Counted from the first letter of the stretch, positions 25,613-35,572 are shown. The stretch is DNA of 40,582 nucleotides from Firmicutes bacterium HGW-Firmicutes-2 (GCA_002841495.1 PGZV01000027.1:1-40582); one strand, 5' to 3'. A program made the numbers and translations. Notes: generated from the letters alone by a model not told the origin.

Positions 25613-25649
25613 GAAATAAAGATATTATAATCAATAAAGGAGGACAATT

Positions 25650-26315
25650 ATGAATCTAGCCAAATACATTGACCACACCATATTAAAGCCGGATGCAAGT
25701 CGTGATGAAGTCGAAAGAATATGTGAAGAAGCAAAAGAATATGGCTTTGCATCTGTTTGTGTGAATGTAACCCATACTAAGTTTGTTAGTGAAACATTAA
25801 AAGACAGCGATGTCAAAACCTGTACAGTTGTAGGTTTTCCCCTCGGTGCTGTGTTACCGGAGGTAAAAGCATATGAAACAGGGAAGGCTGTTGAAAACGG
25901 ATCGGATGAGATTGACATGGTCATTAATATTGGTGCCTTAAAGGATCAAGATTATGAGCTAGTTGAAAGAGACATTAAAGCAGTCGTGGCAGCAGCAGAC
26001 GGAGCTCTCGTTAAGGTGATTTTTGAAACCTGTTTATTATCTTCCGATGAGATTGTAAAAGCTTGTGAATTATCTATGGCAGCAGGTGCAGATTATGTTA
26101 AAACTAGTACCGGTTTTAGCACCGGTGGTGCAACCGTTGAAGATGTTACGTTGATGAAAAAGACGATTGGTAGTGCAGGAAAAGTAAAAGCATCCGGTGG
26201 TATTCGTGATTATGATCAAGCCATTAAGATGATTGAAGCCGGTGCAGAACGTATCGGTGCATCCGCCGGTATCGCAATTGTCAAACATGAAACAACCAAA
26301 GGAACAGGTTATTAA
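25650..26315 (+). CDS. deoC: Deoxyribose-phosphate aldolase DeoC
   Basis: Cleaves 2-deoxyribose-5-phosphate into glyceraldehyde-3-phosphate and acetaldehyde during deoxynucleoside catabolism. In the 221-residue class I aldolase, '[10 protein letters not shown]' and '[14 protein letters not shown]' carry the conserved lysines; the latter forms the Schiff base. '[11 protein letters not shown]', 'VGFPLGAV' and 'KASGGIRDY' are further signatures. AAAGGAGG precedes ATG 25650. It stands alone with its own promoter and terminator, away from other deo genes. Confidence 0.96.
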   Translation: MNLAKYIDHTILKPDASRDEVERICEEAKEYGFASVCVNVTHTKFVSETLKDSDVKTCTVVGFPLGAVLPEVKAYETGKAVENGSDEIDMVINIGALKDQDYELVERDIKAVVAAADGALVKVIFETCLLSSDEIVKACELSMAAGADYVKTSTGFSTGGATVEDVTLMKKTIGSAGKVKASGGIRDYDQAIKMIEAGAERIGASAGIAIVKHETTKGTGY

Positions 26316-26323
26316 AATATATG

Positions 26324-26367
26324 AATAAAAACGGACATTCTTTATGAGAAGAGTGTCCGTTTTTATT
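26324..26367. terminator. Bidirectional terminator between deoC and the PLP enzyme
   Basis: AAAAACGGACA (26327-26337) and TGTCCGTTTTT (26354-26364) pair around an inner stem. The A and T flanks serve transcripts arriving from both sides, as expected between converging genes. Confidence 0.92.
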
Positions 26368-26422
26368 TGAGCGTTCTTTAATTGAGCACTTGATTTGAAT
26401 CTTTTGTCTTAGTTTTGAACCT

Positions 26423-27538
26423 TTAACCTTTTATTGTATGGTCAGCATGAAGAATACGATATAATTCATCTAGTAACAGATCATTATCTTCTTTACACAA
26501 GATGCAAAACCTTAAGAATTTATTGGATAAGAAAGGAAAACTTGAAGCATCTCGTATCATGAGATTTTTCAGGATGAGCTTTTCAAAAATGTCAAAACTG
26601 TTATGGGGTGTTAATAACTTTATTAATATGAAGTTAGCCGTTGCAGGATAAACCTTAACGGTAGGCCAGAGCTCCAAAATACTTAGGATGCGTTGGCGCT
26701 CTGTAGAAATAAGATGTCTGCTCTTGTCGATGTAAGCCAGGTCTTGAACCATAAGTTCTCCGGCATAAGCAGCCAAAGAGTTAATGGTCCAGGGATTCTT
26801 CAAATCATTGATTTTATGAATAAGTGCTTTGTTACCACTGATACCGTAACCGAGTCTTAATCCGGGAGCAGCATAAAACTTAGATACACCACGAATAATA
26901 AAAAGGTTTTGATAAAAAGGTGTCAACGATACGGCCGAGACATCATGAACATCTTCAGCAAATTCCACATAAGTTTCATCAATGACAACATCCACATCCT
27001 GCTCCAAGCAAAAATCCAATATTTCTCTCATTTCCTTTTTGAAAATGGAAGTCGAAGTGGGATTATTTGGGTTACATATAACCAGTAGATCAGTTTGTTC
27101 GGATAAATGTTGCTTTAGATTTTCAATGTTAATTTTAAAGTCATCTTCTTCAAGTAGAGGAAAATATCTGGATTTCCCATCATTGATAAAAATCTCTCTT
27201 TCATACTCAGAATAGGTTGGACCAATAATTAGAGCATTCTGAGGATGGAGTACTTTGATAAATAAAGAAATGAGCTCAGTTGAACCGTTGCCAACCAAAA
27301 TATCTTCATAGGGAGCACCAATATATTTGCCGAGTGTTTTTCGAAGACTTAAGTAGTCTCGGTCAGGATAGGCGGCAATTAGGTGAATTTGTCTTGCCAG
27401 CTCTTCCTGTATGGTGCTAGAGAGTCCAAGAGGGTTCACATTACCACTGAAATTAATAATATTTGAGGGTGCTAAATGATAGTGGGCAGCTATTTGTTCT
27501 AAATCACTACCATGAAAATGTTGTTGCATATTAGCCAT
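26423..27538 (-). CDS. PLP-dependent aminotransferase, CobD/HisC-like
   Basis: Fold-type I PLP enzyme of 371 residues. The N-terminus 'HGSDLEQIAAHY..NIINFSGNVNPLG' resembles L-threonine-O-3-phosphate decarboxylase (CobD) and histidinol-phosphate aminotransferase. 'VGNGSTELISLF', 'NPNNPTSTSIF' and 'DVVIDETYVEF' line the cofactor site, and the Schiff-base Lys is in 'RGVSKFYAAPGLRLGYG'. No cobalamin or histidine genes are adjacent, so the substrate is undecided. AAGGAGG lies eight bases before the ATG on the minus strand. It diverges from the Hsp70 cluster. Confidence 0.85.
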   Translation of the reverse strand: MANMQQHFHGSDLEQIAAHYHLAPSNIINFSGNVNPLGLSSTIQEELARQIHLIAAYPDRDYLSLRKTLGKYIGAPYEDILVGNGSTELISLFIKVLHPQNALIIGPTYSEYEREIFINDGKSRYFPLLEEDDFKINIENLKQHLSEQTDLLVICNPNNPTSTSIFKKEMREILDFCLEQDVDVVIDETYVEFAEDVHDVSAVSLTPFYQNLFIIRGVSKFYAAPGLRLGYGISGNKALIHKINDLKNPWTINSLAAYAGELMVQDLAYIDKSRHLISTERQRILSILELWPTVKVYPATANFILIKLLTPHNSFDIFEKLILKNLMIRDASSFPFLSNKFLRFCILCKEDNDLLLDELYRILHADHTIKG

Positions 27539-27580
27539 GGAGATAACCTCCTTATAATTGTTTGTTAGATGATGAGATTA

Positions 27581-27609
27581 ATTATACACAGTAATAAAAA
27601 GATTGCAAG
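27581..27609 (-). promoter_or_regulatory. Promoter of the PLP enzyme (minus strand)
   Basis: On the minus strand TTGCAA (27609-27604), 17-bp spacer, TATAAT (27586-27581), 43 bp from the start codon. Confidence 0.65.
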
Positions 27610-27631
27610 AGAATCTATTCGCCCCTTTGCG

Positions 27632-27660
27632 TTGTTTGGAACCTTGAGGAATGATATAAT
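27632..27660 (+). promoter_or_regulatory. Promoter of the Hsp70 gene cluster
   Basis: TTGTTT (27632-27637), 17-bp spacer ending TGA, and TATAAT (27655-27660), 63 bp before the first cluster gene. No CIRCE (HrcA) element or other heat-shock operator is visible, so expression need not be heat-inducible. Confidence 0.7.
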
Positions 27661-27722
27661 AAGTATACCTTAAAACCCCATAGTGGGAAAGCAGTAAGAG
27701 CAAGGCCAAGGAGATTTTTATA

Positions 27723-30700
27723 ATGGATTGTGATTTTGAAGAACACATTGAGGCAGATTATGAATTGCTATTACCAAGACCTGTATACTCTACGGAACAT
27801 ATAAATGTAACCATCGAAGAAGGACAGAAGTGTTTTGGTAGAATTTTTATGGAAAACATTGGTGATGGGTATTTTTTTGCTTTTGTTACGGTATACGGAA
27901 AAGGTATACATATAGAGCATCAAAGGGTTAAAGGAAATAAAACAGATTTGGCCTATGAAATAGATGCTAAAGATTACAAAATTGGCGAAGCGGTCGATGG
28001 GTATATATTGTTCACCTACCTAGGCGGAGAAAAGAAAATCACCATTAAAGGACGGATTATTCAGGCACCCACATCTTTGGATGAATGGATTGAACCAATA
28101 AAAAAAGCATCAATAGATCAACCGCTAGCTCAAAGAAAATCTTATCAGATTGTCATGAGCAAGAAGTCATATAACAGCCAGGAAGCGGCCAGAATTCTTA
28201 TTTACAATCACGAAATATACCCCATTACAATAAAAGTAAGCACAAGAGATAAAGATCTTTTGATTGAAAATCCCTTTATAACAGTTGAAGAAATGGGTTA
28301 TCTGGATGTAAGGTTAAATACAACCATATTTTCTAGACTAAGATATGGTTATTATAATAGGCGTTTACCGGTTATAGAAAAAAGTCTTGTGTTAGAAATA
28401 CACACTGAAAACGGCTATGAAGAAGTTGGCTGTAACTTAACATTTACCAAGTTTATGGATTTTAACGTTGAAGGAAAAATAACATCCGAAACAGAGTTTA
28501 GGCAATCTCTTATTGAAGTTCATAAGCTTTACACCTCTTATCTTTTAAAACATGAAAAGCATATTTTGAATAAAACAATAATTATCCTTAAACGTGCAAT
28601 TGCTTATCATTTAACCGATATAAATCTTAGACTTTTTTATATCATATTATTATTGGATATGCATGAGGTGGATGAAGTTAACAATCAGCTCATAGCACTG
28701 TCAAAATATAAGCAATACTATTTTGATCTTGACCCCAAAAATCATAGTGAATTAATTTCTACGCTCTATAAATGGATAAAAGGTGATGATGTAAATGAAA
28801 TAATAAAGCTTTGGCCCATGACACCAATGAAGCAAATGTTTCGAATGCATCTCTTTAGCCCCACGCGTCTCACCTTTCATGACTTTGAAAAACTATATAT
28901 GGAAGGAATTAGAAGCCCATTTCTTTATGCAGAAGCAACGGTCCTTCTTAACCGCAAGCCAATGGTTCCACTTGGGCCATCTAAGTTTTACAGATCCTTA
29001 CTTAGGTGGGCACTCAATAAAAACATGTTATCGGATCAATGGATTAATCTTATTGAAAACAGATATTACCAAATCCTTCAAACGGAAGTACTAGATAGTA
29101 ATTTGTGCTATAAACTTTACACTATGCGGTTTTCTATGAATCTGCAAAAAATGCTATGTACATTTCTTATTCGAGAACAAAGAGCAGATTCAGAGGCCTA
29201 TGCGATATATGCAGCAGCAATAAAAGAAAACATATTTATTAAGGATTTAATGACATATTATGTTAAATCGGCTTACGCTAATCGCCTCAATATCGAAGTT
29301 GAGAATTTAACTTTGATGACGGTATATCAGACTTTGTCTCACGATGAAATGGCTTATTGTCTAAAACAATATAGTCAAAAAGCACGTCCAAATGAAAGCT
29401 ATTATGGTATGTATAGAAGGTTGTATTATGATTTTTTACCCACTTGCATACACGAAGGTATAAGTGAGGACGAGGGTGCCCTTGTTTTAAGGGAAATAGA
29501 GTATTTGTTAGAAAAACAACAATGGGTTGAGCTAAAAGCATTAATTTCAAATAAAGGCTTAAAGCAACTGGTTATTATAGATGAAAAAATAATAAAAGAG
29601 CTATTAGAACGCGGTATTGACGGTTTGGATTTTAAATGGCTTGAACAACAGTTGGATTTGAAGACGATATTTAAGTTAATTTCAGATGAGCACTATAGAG
29701 CCTATGTTAATTTATTGCTAAATCAAGAGCGCTTCAAAGAGCTTATAATGTTAGAACATGAAAGGCTGCTGAGCCGCGATGATGGCCAGATATTAATCAG
29801 ATTATTAAAGCGACTGTGTGAGAAAAAAAGTGCCTATGCTCATGATCTGGCGTATAAAATGTATAAGATGAACATGGATCATCCTATCATACTTGAAACC
29901 ATATCAGAAACTTATGAAGATAGCCTTGAGAATATGCTGGATTTTCTAAGTAAAATGCTAACGGTTGGCGTTCCTTCCAAAATTTATATGGAGCGTGTAC
30001 TTTATAAAGGTGTTATAACAAGACTGGATCATGAGCGTATTTATGAAGCGTATCTGATTTATAGAGAGAAGTTTCATGATCAAGTTGTATATGAAGCCAT
30101 GGATCGGTATTATGCTGCACGCATTTTAATTGAAGAAACATATGGCACACACAGGTTGATTGAAATTTTTGAAGAAGATATCTACAAATGTCGACATCCC
30201 TTTCCAATGGGGTTAGCATTACTAAAGTTATACGATCACTATGACAAAAAAAACGAAGTAATTTCCAATAATCTTGTCAAAAATGCTGTGAAGAATGGTA
30301 TAATATTTCCGTGGTTTGCCAACTTAGCCATCCCTTACTTACAAACAAGTCGATTTAGAAAAGGTACTTTTTTTTCTTATAATTGTAGATCTAAGATGGA
30401 TGTAACCATGCACTACAGGGCGGATGGACAAGAGACTTACCAAGCGCTTCAAATGAAGCATGTTGCTTTTGGTCTCTTTATTGGTTATATCGTTACTTTT
30501 TACATGGATCATGTGGATTACTACTTTGTTGAATCATCAAAGGATGGTAAAAGTGACATAACAGAGAGTCATCAGTTTGTCCAATCAAAGTTTCTTGAGC
30601 CACAAAACGAATGGAACGGGTTTGATGTGATTAACACAATTAAGATGAGTCAGATGATGAAAGATGATGAAAGTTTGGATAAAATCATGAGGCATCATAT

Positions 30701-30743
30701 CGAGCTTAGAAAAACCATCAGGGACACGATGGAAATACTGTGA
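27723..30743 (+). CDS. Very large protein of unknown function, first gene of the Hsp70 cluster
   Basis: 1006 residues, no signal peptide or membrane helix evident, so probably cytoplasmic. About residues 1-250 look like two beta-sandwich modules: alternating hydrophobic strands such as 'GYFFAFVTVYGKGIHIEHQR' and later 'YPITIKVSTRDKDLL'. From about 265 to 900 the sequence is almost entirely helical with hydrophobic and charged periodicity, like an alpha-solenoid. A final domain of about 100 residues (from 'GTFFSYNCRSKMDVTMHY') again looks beta-rich. From memory it may belong with the large DUF5717-type proteins that accompany Hsp70 genes in Lachnospiraceae; this cannot be checked here. AAGGAG (27708-27713) precedes ATG 27723; the next gene follows after 9 bp. 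Confidence 0.8.
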   Translation: MDCDFEEHIEADYELLLPRPVYSTEHINVTIEEGQKCFGRIFMENIGDGYFFAFVTVYGKGIHIEHQRVKGNKTDLAYEIDAKDYKIGEAVDGYILFTYLGGEKKITIKGRIIQAPTSLDEWIEPIKKASIDQPLAQRKSYQIVMSKKSYNSQEAARILIYNHEIYPITIKVSTRDKDLLIENPFITVEEMGYLDVRLNTTIFSRLRYGYYNRRLPVIEKSLVLEIHTENGYEEVGCNLTFTKFMDFNVEGKITSETEFRQSLIEVHKLYTSYLLKHEKHILNKTIIILKRAIAYHLTDINLRLFYIILLLDMHEVDEVNNQLIALSKYKQYYFDLDPKNHSELISTLYKWIKGDDVNEIIKLWPMTPMKQMFRMHLFSPTRLTFHDFEKLYMEGIRSPFLYAEATVLLNRKPMVPLGPSKFYRSLLRWALNKNMLSDQWINLIENRYYQILQTEVLDSNLCYKLYTMRFSMNLQKMLCTFLIREQRADSEAYAIYAAAIKENIFIKDLMTYYVKSAYANRLNIEVENLTLMTVYQTLSHDEMAYCLKQYSQKARPNESYYGMYRRLYYDFLPTCIHEGISEDEGALVLREIEYLLEKQQWVELKALISNKGLKQLVIIDEKIIKELLERGIDGLDFKWLEQQLDLKTIFKLISDEHYRAYVNLLLNQERFKELIMLEHERLLSRDDGQILIRLLKRLCEKKSAYAHDLAYKMYKMNMDHPIILETISETYEDSLENMLDFLSKMLTVGVPSKIYMERVLYKGVITRLDHERIYEAYLIYREKFHDQVVYEAMDRYYAARILIEETYGTHRLIEIFEEDIYKCRHPFPMGLALLKLYDHYDKKNEVISNNLVKNAVKNGIIFPWFANLAIPYLQTSRFRKGTFFSYNCRSKMDVTMHYRADGQETYQALQMKHVAFGLFIGYIVTFYMDHVDYYFVESSKDGKSDITESHQFVQSKFLEPQNEWNGFDVINTIKMSQMMKDDESLDKIMRHHIELRKTIRDTMEIL

Positions 30744-30752
30744 GGATTAAAA

Positions 30753-32429
30753 ATGGGGACATTAAAGCTAGAATTTGAAAAAGGATTATTCTTAGGTATC
30801 GACTTTGGCACAACCAATACGGTGGTTAGCGTCTATGATTATGATGCAGACAGTGTATATACAATACCCATCGATGGTCAGTTCATATTTCCAACCGCCG
30901 TGCAATTTGAAATGGATATGGAAGTACCCGGAAAACTCAACAGCATATTTGGAATCCAAGCTAAAGAATCAGCTATTATTTATCCGGAAAGTACGGTTTT
31001 ATCTATAAAAAGGCTCTTGGGAAAAGATCAGCCTATTCAGGTGGTTGTGGAAGAGACGATTTATGATTTCAAGCCGGAGGATATCGTTGCTCAGATATTA
31101 AGCTATATTAAGATTAAGGCAAATGATTATATCCATGATGAGAAGCATGTTAGTGGTGAATTTAGTGGTTGTGTTATTACAGTGCCGGCCAATTCTACAG
31201 ACAAACAAAAAAACAAGATGCGGTATGCAGCGATGATTGCAGGCTTCATGGAAGAAAACATCTTCTTAAGACTGGAACCGGCAGCGGCAGCCATTAGCTA
31301 TGCACAAATCGCCACAAAAAACAGTCATGTACTCGTTTATGATTTTGGTGGTGGAACCTTTGATGCATGTCTCTTGAATCTAAAAGCCATACAAGACGAA
31401 GAGCCAGAGATATCCATAATGAGTACACATGGAGACAATCATTTAGGTGGAGATGACTTAGATCGCTTGATGATGGATATGGTTTATGATGCTTTTCTAG
31501 AGACAACCGAACATAGTATTGATTTATTTGACCTGTCAAAAGATGATGGTGTATCCAATCTACAAAAGAAAATGGCATTGGTCCGAATGCAACAAGTGGC
31601 CAATCATGCTAAGGAACAGCTATCTAAAACGGCGTCCACAAAATTAGTTTTAGCACCATTGTTACAGGAACCGGAGATGATTAATATAAGTCTTGAGATC
31701 ACGAGAGAGGCTTATTATAACCATAAAAGAAAGCATAAGATGGATGAAAGTCTAGAAGATTTCAAACAAATGGAAGGGTTTTCAGTTAAAGATTTGGTTG
31801 CACGAACTATGGTGTGTGTGGATGGGTGTCTTGAAGCAGCCGGACTTATGCCTAGGGAAGTAGATGAGGTATTTCTTGTAGGCGGCAGTTCAGCCATTGT
31901 TGAGGTTATTGACCAGATTAGAGACAAATTCGAGAAAGAGCCATATAAAGCAATGATAAGTCCAGCTCTTAGTATTTCCCAGGGTGCTGCTTATTATTGT
32001 AATATGATTATGTTGCCATCCATTAAAGGCCCAAAAGTATTTGAAAAGACAGTGCATCCCTTGGGATTAGAAATTGCCGGACGTCGCTTTATGGAGATTG
32101 TTGAGGCTAATATGCCCATTCCTGTGGATGGTCTGGAGGTTGAAGGCGACGAGTTGCTCTATACCAATCATGATAATATCACCAGTATGGCCATTGTTGT
32201 ATATGAAGATACTTCAGTGGATAGTAGGAAGCGACTGAAGTTCGTAACAGAAAACGGCATGAAAAGATTGGGCGCCACCACACTGCAAGGTATTCCATTA
32301 GCGCTAAGAGGTGAAGAAAAGGTGAAGGTTGTTTTTAGAGTCAATAGAAATCAATTATTGACGGTTGTAGCCACAAGTACAAGTACAACAGGGGTAGAAA
32401 CCATATTGGCTGTCGATCAATTATATTAA
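30753..32429 (+). CDS. Hsp70-family protein (lidless), copy A
   Basis: 558 residues. An intact actin/Hsp70 ATPase: phosphate-1 'LGIDFGTTNTVVSVYD' (about 14-29), catalytic Lys in 'VLSIKRLLG', phosphate-2 'VYDFGGGTFDACLL', and adenosine motif 'VFLVGGSSAIVEV'. About 130 C-terminal residues could form the beta substrate-binding domain. The hydrophobic DVLLLD-type linker, the alpha-helical lid and the terminal EEVD-like tail are missing, so it is not DnaK (about 610-640 residues). The adjacent GrpE-like gene, 15 bp downstream, suggests a dedicated exchange factor. Confidence 0.9.
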   Translation: MGTLKLEFEKGLFLGIDFGTTNTVVSVYDYDADSVYTIPIDGQFIFPTAVQFEMDMEVPGKLNSIFGIQAKESAIIYPESTVLSIKRLLGKDQPIQVVVEETIYDFKPEDIVAQILSYIKIKANDYIHDEKHVSGEFSGCVITVPANSTDKQKNKMRYAAMIAGFMEENIFLRLEPAAAAISYAQIATKNSHVLVYDFGGGTFDACLLNLKAIQDEEPEISIMSTHGDNHLGGDDLDRLMMDMVYDAFLETTEHSIDLFDLSKDDGVSNLQKKMALVRMQQVANHAKEQLSKTASTKLVLAPLLQEPEMINISLEITREAYYNHKRKHKMDESLEDFKQMEGFSVKDLVARTMVCVDGCLEAAGLMPREVDEVFLVGGSSAIVEVIDQIRDKFEKEPYKAMISPALSISQGAAYYCNMIMLPSIKGPKVFEKTVHPLGLEIAGRRFMEIVEANMPIPVDGLEVEGDELLYTNHDNITSMAIVVYEDTSVDSRKRLKFVTENGMKRLGATTLQGIPLALRGEEKVKVVFRVNRNQLLTVVATSTSTTGVETILAVDQLY

Positions 32430-32444
32430 TCATCGGAGGCAAAC

Positions 32445-34139
32445 ATGAAGCGTATCGTAAAAGAAAACGAGATAGAGAAAATCGTACTTGAATATAGGAT
32501 AAAAATGCATATCATTGAAGATTTGACCTGCAATCTTATTAAAATCCAAATTGAGAATATCGCATCAAGGATGCTCTTAGGTATCAATCAAAACCTTAAA
32601 AACAAAGATGAAACAAAAAGTTTTGAAAGTTTATACTATCTGATGAAAGATATAAAAAACATATATGAAAAATGTATTCGTTTTATAGGCGATCATGAAA
32701 TTCGATTAGAAAACAAGCAATTGGTGGATATCGTTATAGGGATAAGAGAAATGGCTGAAAATGCTGTTTTTAGTATTGAAAATGGTAAAGACAACCCCAT
32801 CGCATATGAGCGTATGGTCATCATCAGTGGCGGCATCCTTAAAATTAAAGAGGCTTACCGTAAGAGAATGGACATGCTTCATGAAGCATGTGCGATAGAT
32901 AGTCATATAACCAAAGCAGCACTGTTAGAATATATCTATACGTTTGTGTCCTCATTTTTTGAAGCGATGGCAGATCCTGCTAATGAAATCATTGAAAGCA
33001 TCCTTGCTGATTTATGGAATAGTATAGAGAAAAAAAAGTATACGAAGCTTTTAGATGAGCAGAAAAAAGTTATGGAGTCTCTCATGATGGTAAAAGTGGA
33101 TGACTTTGGCAAAAAAAAACTTACACAGCAAGAAGTAGATTTTCTTGAGGTACTTATAAGTATCATACATGATGGGTATGAGCAGATTTTGATGAAGGAA
33201 GAACAGCTGAGTAGAGCTGTGCAGATTGGGGTAGATGATATTGGACTGCTATCACAAGATGCCATTAAGCAAGCAATAGAGAAGAATATGTCCGTCTATA
33301 AAGACAATGTCAATGCGATGTTAAAATATGTGGATGAGAATCACCAAAATAGCCATGAAGCATTTATTAATCTAATGTATGATGAATTATACAAAACCCA
33401 TAGAAGTCTATTAATGAAGATAAAAAAAGAATCTACTAATTATCAGATTCTCAGCTGCCATATACTGGAACTTTTTGAAAAATTAGTGATCGGTCTGCAA
33501 GGTCTGAATATAAAATATAAAACAACAGAAGGCCAAAAAATCGGTGAGGCAATCTGTGATACAATTTATATGAAATATGAAACTTTAAAAGAAAAGGATA
33601 CAGAATATCAATTAAACAAGAAAGACGTGAGTATATTAGAGGATAAAAAGCTTTTAGACATGAGGATGTTGATCTCAGAAAATGGTGAAGATTTATTAGA
33701 AGACGCCATTGATGGTTTGACAGAGGGTTTACTGGATATTCAGACCCATTATCTAAAGGAAATGGCCGTTATTGAAGAAACTGTTCACAATCAAAACATG
33801 GTATATCTCAAGAATGACATATTATTTGAACTTAGAACATATGAAGAAATGATGCGTCATTCCCTAAAAAAACTCGTTGATATAGAAGGTGAAAAGGTAA
33901 AAGCACTATCATTATTATTGATGGAAGCGCAACAGTCTTTTATGAATGCATTGGAGAGAATACATATTAAAGTCATTGAACCTCGTGAGCATGACCAATT
34001 TGATGGGAAGCTACATGAAGCTATCTTGGCTGAGGCATTAGAAGGATTTGAAAAAGGAAGCATCATCAAGTGCCAGAGTGTAGGGTATCAATTAGAACCC
34101 AATATTCTGCTTAGAGCCATGGTCATTGCAGCCAAATAG
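32445..34139 (+). CDS. Large helical protein with C-terminal GrpE-like domain
   Basis: 564 residues, nearly all helical with heptad-like stretches from 1 to about 500. The last ~60 residues match the GrpE beta domain: 'VIEPREHDQFDGKLHEAI' (510-527) corresponds to GrpE's 'F-D-P-x-L-H-x-A' segment. 'GSIIKCQSVGYQLEPNILL' followed by 'RAMVIAAK' (538-564) corresponds to 'G..V.....GY.L..R.(I/L)RPAMV.VAK'. GrpE normally has ~200 residues; here the N-terminal helical region is about 350 residues longer. Likely role: nucleotide exchange factor for one or more of the neighbouring Hsp70s. GGAGG precedes ATG 32445. Confidence 0.85.
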   Translation: MKRIVKENEIEKIVLEYRIKMHIIEDLTCNLIKIQIENIASRMLLGINQNLKNKDETKSFESLYYLMKDIKNIYEKCIRFIGDHEIRLENKQLVDIVIGIREMAENAVFSIENGKDNPIAYERMVIISGGILKIKEAYRKRMDMLHEACAIDSHITKAALLEYIYTFVSSFFEAMADPANEIIESILADLWNSIEKKKYTKLLDEQKKVMESLMMVKVDDFGKKKLTQQEVDFLEVLISIIHDGYEQILMKEEQLSRAVQIGVDDIGLLSQDAIKQAIEKNMSVYKDNVNAMLKYVDENHQNSHEAFINLMYDELYKTHRSLLMKIKKESTNYQILSCHILELFEKLVIGLQGLNIKYKTTEGQKIGEAICDTIYMKYETLKEKDTEYQLNKKDVSILEDKKLLDMRMLISENGEDLLEDAIDGLTEGLLDIQTHYLKEMAVIEETVHNQNMVYLKNDILFELRTYEEMMRHSLKKLVDIEGEKVKALSLLLMEAQQSFMNALERIHIKVIEPREHDQFDGKLHEAILAEALEGFEKGSIIKCQSVGYQLEPNILLRAMVIAAK

Positions 34140-34153
34140 CAAGGAGGCTTTTA

Positions 34154-35572
34154 ATGAAGCTCAGTAGAATTCATGAAAACCATTACTATATTGGTATCGA
34201 TTTTGGGTATCATACCGTCAGTATGAGTGCACTGGACGATAGGTCAAATAAACCGGTTATGTTAGATAGAACAGGTGGATACGGACAAATCTATGTACCG
34301 ACTCATATGGTATATTTGACCAAGGAGTATACATGGCTTGTTGGTGAGGAAGCAACAATGATGGGAGCAAGTGAAGACACGGTGTTTATAGATAACTTAT
34401 TAACCGGTCTTTGTGAGAGAAAAAGCTATGATGTTGAAGGTGTGTGGTATGAATCTGAAACACTTATTGCAATCTACATAAACGAATTGCTAAAGCATTT
34501 GGATAATATTAACCCCAATCATATAGTAAAATGCCTGACCCTTACTCTGCCGGATCGAGTGGATTATAAGATACATCAACTATTGGAAGAAATACTAACA
34601 CTTCACTTTGAAAAAACGAAGAAATGGAAGAACAAGTTTCAGATTCATGTTATTACGAATTCCGAAGCAATGCTCGCTTTCTTGGAAGGTTATAACTTAA
34701 TAGTAAGAAAACAGTGCTATCTCATGGACTTTGGACATGAAGCATTTAGAGTTTATGATGTGCATTTAGGTACACATATAACCATCAGTCTTATTATTGA
34801 GTCAAAAGCTTTGTCAGGCTATGTTGTATTAGAAAAAATCAAAAATTTATTATCTGCAGCTTACTTGAGTCATCAAAAAAAGCATGATTTGGATGAAGAA
34901 GAAAATAGACAACTTCAGGATATGTGCAAAATATATTATGCGTATATACTAAAAGCATATCAGAGTAAGAGTGATGTTAAAATAACCTATAGATTTCCTC
35001 ATCCACCCTTTCAAATCAAGTTACATGTCTCTGAACTCATAAAAGTTTTTGAACCTATTGAGTCCGCTTTTGAAAAAAAATTAACCAAACTAAAAACGAA
35101 TGAGGGAGAATACGAAGTTATGGTCATGGGAAATGGATTTAGAACCTTATGGCCAAAGTATCATCTTCAAGAGAAAGCATTTAGTATCTTAGTGGAAGAT
35201 CTGGATGCGGCTTCAAAGGGGTCTGCATTATGGTCGTTGAAGCCTTATAAAAAGAAAAAAATAAATCATGTTGGACGTTTAAAAAAAGACTATGGTATCA
35301 TGATACAAGAGGATGGTGCTGAGCATTTTTTTATGATTGCCCAGTCAGGAAGCTACTATGCCTCTGAATTTACACCTGTGGGACTTGTGATGGTCAGAGA
35401 TAAAGATTTGAATATAAAGGTATTAACAAAAGATATAAACAACAAGATTGAGCAGGTAGCGTCTTTGGCCCTGAATCCGAGTACGAGTGAGGCAATATTT
35501 CGAGTCACTTTGAAAATAGAATTTGATCAAGATATGCAATTGGTAACGACGGTCCTTTATGATGATTTATAG
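34154..35572 (+). CDS. Degenerate Hsp70/actin-like protein (probable pseudo-ATPase)
   Basis: 472 residues with the overall Hsp70 ATPase layout but altered motifs. Phosphate-1 reads 'YYIGIDFGYHTVSMSALD', where the Thr-Thr/Asn of DLGTTNS is lost. Phosphate-2 reads 'YLMDFGHEAFRVYDV' instead of DLGGGT, and the adenosine motif reads 'VMVMGNGFRTLWP' instead of GGS-R-P. A short C-terminal beta region (about 375-472) follows. ATP hydrolysis is therefore doubtful, while the fold may be kept for binding partners. AAGGAGG precedes ATG 34154; 12 bp to the next Hsp70. The frame is intact, so this is a specialised paralogue and not a decayed gene. Confidence 0.82.
   Translation: MKLSRIHENHYYIGIDFGYHTVSMSALDDRSNKPVMLDRTGGYGQIYVPTHMVYLTKEYTWLVGEEATMMGASEDTVFIDNLLTGLCERKSYDVEGVWYESETLIAIYINELLKHLDNINPNHIVKCLTLTLPDRVDYKIHQLLEEILTLHFEKTKKWKNKFQIHVITNSEAMLAFLEGYNLIVRKQCYLMDFGHEAFRVYDVHLGTHITISLIIESKALSGYVVLEKIKNLLSAAYLSHQKKHDLDEEENRQLQDMCKIYYAYILKAYQSKSDVKITYRFPHPPFQIKLHVSELIKVFEPIESAFEKKLTKLKTNEGEYEVMVMGNGFRTLWPKYHLQEKAFSILVEDLDAASKGSALWSLKPYKKKKINHVGRLKKDYGIMIQEDGAEHFFMIAQSGSYYASEFTPVGLVMVRDKDLNIKVLTKDINNKIEQVASLALNPSTSEAIFRVTLKIEFDQDMQLVTTVLYDDL

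Noticed and set aside
27540-27722. CIRCE or other heat-shock operator before the Hsp70 cluster
   Set aside because: No TTAGCACTC-N9-GAGTGCTAA-like repeat is present between the divergent promoters.
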